A DNA stretch of 64,000 nucleotides, from positions 909,666 to 973,665 of the forward strand of contig NZ_JABWDU010000002.1 in assembly GCF_013371465.1 (NCBI RefSeq). The letters are read 5' to 3'. Positions 62,495 to 64,000 of the stretch are shown one piece after another (position 1 is the stretch's first letter; every line of letters starts with the position of its first letter). This DNA is from Ensifer oleiphilus (GTDB lineage: Bacteria; Pseudomonadota; Alphaproteobacteria; Rhizobiales; Rhizobiaceae). The notes beneath the pieces were generated by a model that saw only the letters and a list, made by a program, of their open reading frames with translations, did no database searches and was not told the origin of the DNA. The position numbers and the translations under genes are program-made.

Positions 62495-62950
62495 CCCCGC
62501 ACCTTCACACCGCAGTGCCTCTACGTCGAGACGGATCCGTCCGCTGGCGTGCCATTCGTCAGACTGGATATCGTCGGTGTGAAATCCAGGTCGGCCGCCG
62601 GTGCGGCAGAAAGAAAAACTGCCCAACCCCCGGCAGCTATTTATTCACATAACCAAAGAGTTAAAGCCGCTCAGGCTGCCGAAAATACATCTGCCGCGCC
62701 CTGCAAATACTGGCTCCGAATTATGGTGTCGGCACGCCCGGAAAATTGGTAAATTTCAGCAAATAAAAACCAAAGGTTGACATTGCAATACTTTATCTCT
62801 ATCTCTTGCAAATCGATATTTGCTTGCTGAGCTTTGGTTACCGCGCATTTAGCAACCGCGCCCTGAACGAACCTTCCTTTCAAAAATCGCTATCATCATC
62901 CGCAGCGCTTCCGCGCGGCGGTCATTCAATATGCTATGAAAGGGTTCATC
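62495..62950 (+). other. Cold-shock gene upstream region
   Basis: A 456-base gap. It is AT-rich in its right half and contains the promoter at 62776-62804; from there the leader to the start codon is about 140 bases, a typical length for cold-shock mRNAs with temperature-responsive structure. Left of the promoter nothing is recognisable. The frame 62549-62752 is not supported. Confidence 0.55.
62776..62804 (+). promoter_or_regulatory. Sigma-70 promoter of the second cold-shock gene
   Basis: GTTGAC (62776-62781), exactly 17 bases, CTATCT (62799-62804): five of six at each box to CTTGAC / CTATAT. It is the best promoter match in the window and leaves a leader of about 140 bases. Confidence 0.65.
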
Positions 62951-63160
62951 ATGACCACTGGCACAGTTAAATGGTTTAATTCCACCAAGGGCTTCGGCTT
63001 CATCCAGCCTGACAACGGCGGCCCGGACGCATTCGTCCACATTTCCGCCGTCGAGCGCGCTGGCATGCGCGAAATCGTCGAAGGCCAGAAGGTCGCCTAC
63101 GACATGGAGCGCGACAACAAGTCGGGCAAGATGTCTGCCTGCAACCTTCAGGCAGCTTAA
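62951..63160 (+). CDS. cspA: Cold-shock protein, CspA family (second copy)
   Basis: A 69-residue OB-fold RNA chaperone with RNP1 KGFGFIQP and RNP2 AFVHISAV. It is nearer the classical CspA length than the copy at 9380. ATG 62951 with AAAGGG six bases upstream is used; an in-frame ATG five codons earlier (62936) has no such site. A perfect terminator follows. Cold or stationary-phase control is expected for the family, not shown here. Confidence 0.94.
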   Translation: MTTGTVKWFNSTKGFGFIQPDNGGPDAFVHISAVERAGMREIVEGQKVAYDMERDNKSGKMSACNLQAA

Positions 63161-63222
63161 ATCGGTATCGGCTCTCCCTTGACCACGGATGTACTGGCAC
63201 TGTCGAGAGCATGATACCTATC

Positions 63223-63252
63223 AAGGTCAGGCACTATGCCTGGCCTTTTTTA
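63223..63252 (+). terminator. Rho-independent terminator of the second cold-shock gene
   Basis: AAGGTCAGGCA, a three-base loop, TGCCTGGCCTT and a T-run (63246-63251); one G/T wobble near the stem base. Confidence 0.88.
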
Positions 63253-63399
63253 TTACTGCGTGTTGCCTGCATGATCCCGTGGATCGGAACCGGTCCGGAG
63301 ATGAAACCATGTGGGAACCAAAGGGATAGCGCGGTTGTAGCGCGCCTTCATGTGGAGGTGCACCACCGCAGGCGAGCCCTTTTTAAGTCGGGAAACCCC

Positions 63400-63624
63400 A
63401 TGACAGAGACACACAACAAATCGCGCCAGCGCGCCGAGATCGCCTTTGCCAAGGAGCAATCGCAGTTCTTTGCCCGTGACAGCGCGGTCGAAGAGCTCGA
63501 CTCGATCGTCCAGGCTCGCGAGGAGAAGACCTTGCGCCTGCGGGAAGCCCGCCTGGCAAAAGAGTTGCAGGATCGCCTGGCGGCGGCCGCCGCCCCCGTT
63601 TCGAAACGTGTCAGAAAGGCCTGA
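63400..63624 (+). CDS. Small charged helical protein (74 aa), unrecognised
   Basis: A 74-residue, highly charged, probably all-helical protein (RAEIAFAKEQSQFF, then EEKTLRLREARLAKELQDRLA), lysine/arginine and glutamate rich with no hydrophobic core. It may bind nucleic acid or another protein through a coiled coil. The ATG at 63400 is preferred; the upstream extension to 63211 is low-complexity and not family-like. It stands between the cold-shock gene and a DUF6481 gene, a grouping common in rhizobia. Confidence 0.68.
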   Translation: MTETHNKSRQRAEIAFAKEQSQFFARDSAVEELDSIVQAREEKTLRLREARLAKELQDRLAAAAAPVSKRVRKA

Positions 63625-63661
63625 CTTTCAGTCAGGGTGACACCTCAACTGGAATAGAGAC

Positions 63662-64000
63662 TTGAGAAACATCAGAAACAACGAACTCACCGACCGTCGC
63701 AGCGCCGCCAACGACGCGAAGGCAGCGCTTCTCCAGGCCTATCGCGCCGCGAAGGAAGCAGCCGAGCCGACCCAGCTCGCCCGCCAGGCCGAACGCCAGG
63801 CTGTCGCTGCCGCCCGCGAGGAACGGCGCATCGAACGCGAACGGGTAAAGACCGAGGAGCGCGATCGCGCGCAGGCGGAGGCCGCCGAGCGCGAGGCGGC
63901 AATCGCCGCTGCAGCAACGGCTGAGGCCGAAGCACGCGAAGCAGCCGACAAGAACCGCATTTCACGCGTCATCGAAGACGAAGCTGCGCGCAAGGCCGAA
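63662..64000 (+). CDS. DUF6481 protein, 5' part
   Basis: The first 113 codons of a highly charged, alanine-rich helical protein cut by the window end. It opens RNIRNNELTDRRSAANDAKA and continues in Glu/Arg/Ala heptad-like coils, matching DUF6481 of Rhizobiales. Start is TTG at 63662 with GGAAT upstream; no ATG is available in frame. Function unknown. The long coil suggests a scaffold or RNA-associated role. Confidence 0.75.
   Translation, partial: MRNIRNNELTDRRSAANDAKAALLQAYRAAKEAAEPTQLARQAERQAVAAAREERRIERERVKTEERDRAQAEAAEREAAIAAAATAEAEAREAADKNRISRVIEDEAARKAE

Noticed and set aside
62549-62752. 67-codon frame in the cold-shock upstream region
   Set aside because: No ribosome site and it ends just before the well-formed promoter; probably leader or upstream noncoding DNA.

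Overview
The window is about 62-65 % GC by eye and densely coding on both strands, with typical rhizobial marks: BA14K and DUF1236 secreted proteins, a RIME-like mosaic repeat, a PetP/PetR-type regulator pair, DUF1059, DUF3052 and DUF6481 proteins, and promoters of the CTTGAC-N16/17-CTATAT type. It most resembles a chromosome segment of Sinorhizobium/Ensifer or a near relative in the Rhizobiales. I see no rRNA, tRNA, insertion sequence, prophage or CRISPR array. The genus is inferred from family content, not from a database search.

Layout. 0-8.7 kb: the end of an imine-reductase-like gene, an XRE-like regulator, aspartate aminotransferase (aatA), a Gram-negative sortase with its single dedicated VIT/VWA substrate, a PQQ-type sugar dehydrogenase, a DUF3052 protein and an EamA exporter. 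8.7-13.6 kb: a cold-shock gene with a long leader, small envelope proteins (BA14K, SH3/DUF1236, glycine-rich), a glyoxalase-II-like hydrolase with a previously unlisted 54-residue membrane protein upstream, and ilvE. 13.6-17.2 kb: a MarR - OmpR-type regulator - histidine kinase - TPR cluster (petP/petR type) with two strong palindromes before the MarR gene. 17.2-19.4 kb: a minus-strand operon YbjN-proC-csaA-phosphatase.

20-26.5 kb: ubiK facing lgt, followed by an NDUFAF7-like methyltransferase, pgeF, an M24-fold hydrolase without the metal ligands, a lipoprotein and prs. 26.5-32.6 kb is more accessory: two large palindromes, a glycine-zipper lipoprotein, an EF-hand protein, and an aldehyde oxidation locus (DUF779, AldB-like dehydrogenase, GAF/Fis regulator, with RIME repeat and a candidate operator) next to a benzoate transporter. 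32.7-39.7 kb carries rplY, pth and ychF, with a GGDEF-EAL enzyme and a periplasmic solute-binding protein between rplY and pth, plus clpS.

39.7-46.7 kb: a DUF2157 membrane protein, two tandem MaoC-fold enzymes, apt, small conserved proteins, and the overlapping operon DUF1285 - Nudix CoA pyrophosphatase - cca. 46.8-54.2 kb: a tightly overlapping operon of a MoxR ATPase, a DUF58 protein, two large membrane VWA-like proteins and a GNAT enzyme. 54.2-59.2 kb: a secreted GH5 glycosidase, two more GNATs, a glutathionyl-hydroquinone-reductase-like GST, a Nudix protein and a metallophosphoesterase. 59.3-64 kb: a TPR protein, a DUF3313 lipoprotein, an ECF sigma/anti-sigma pair, a second cold-shock gene with a good promoter and long leader, and two highly charged small proteins, the last cut by the window edge.
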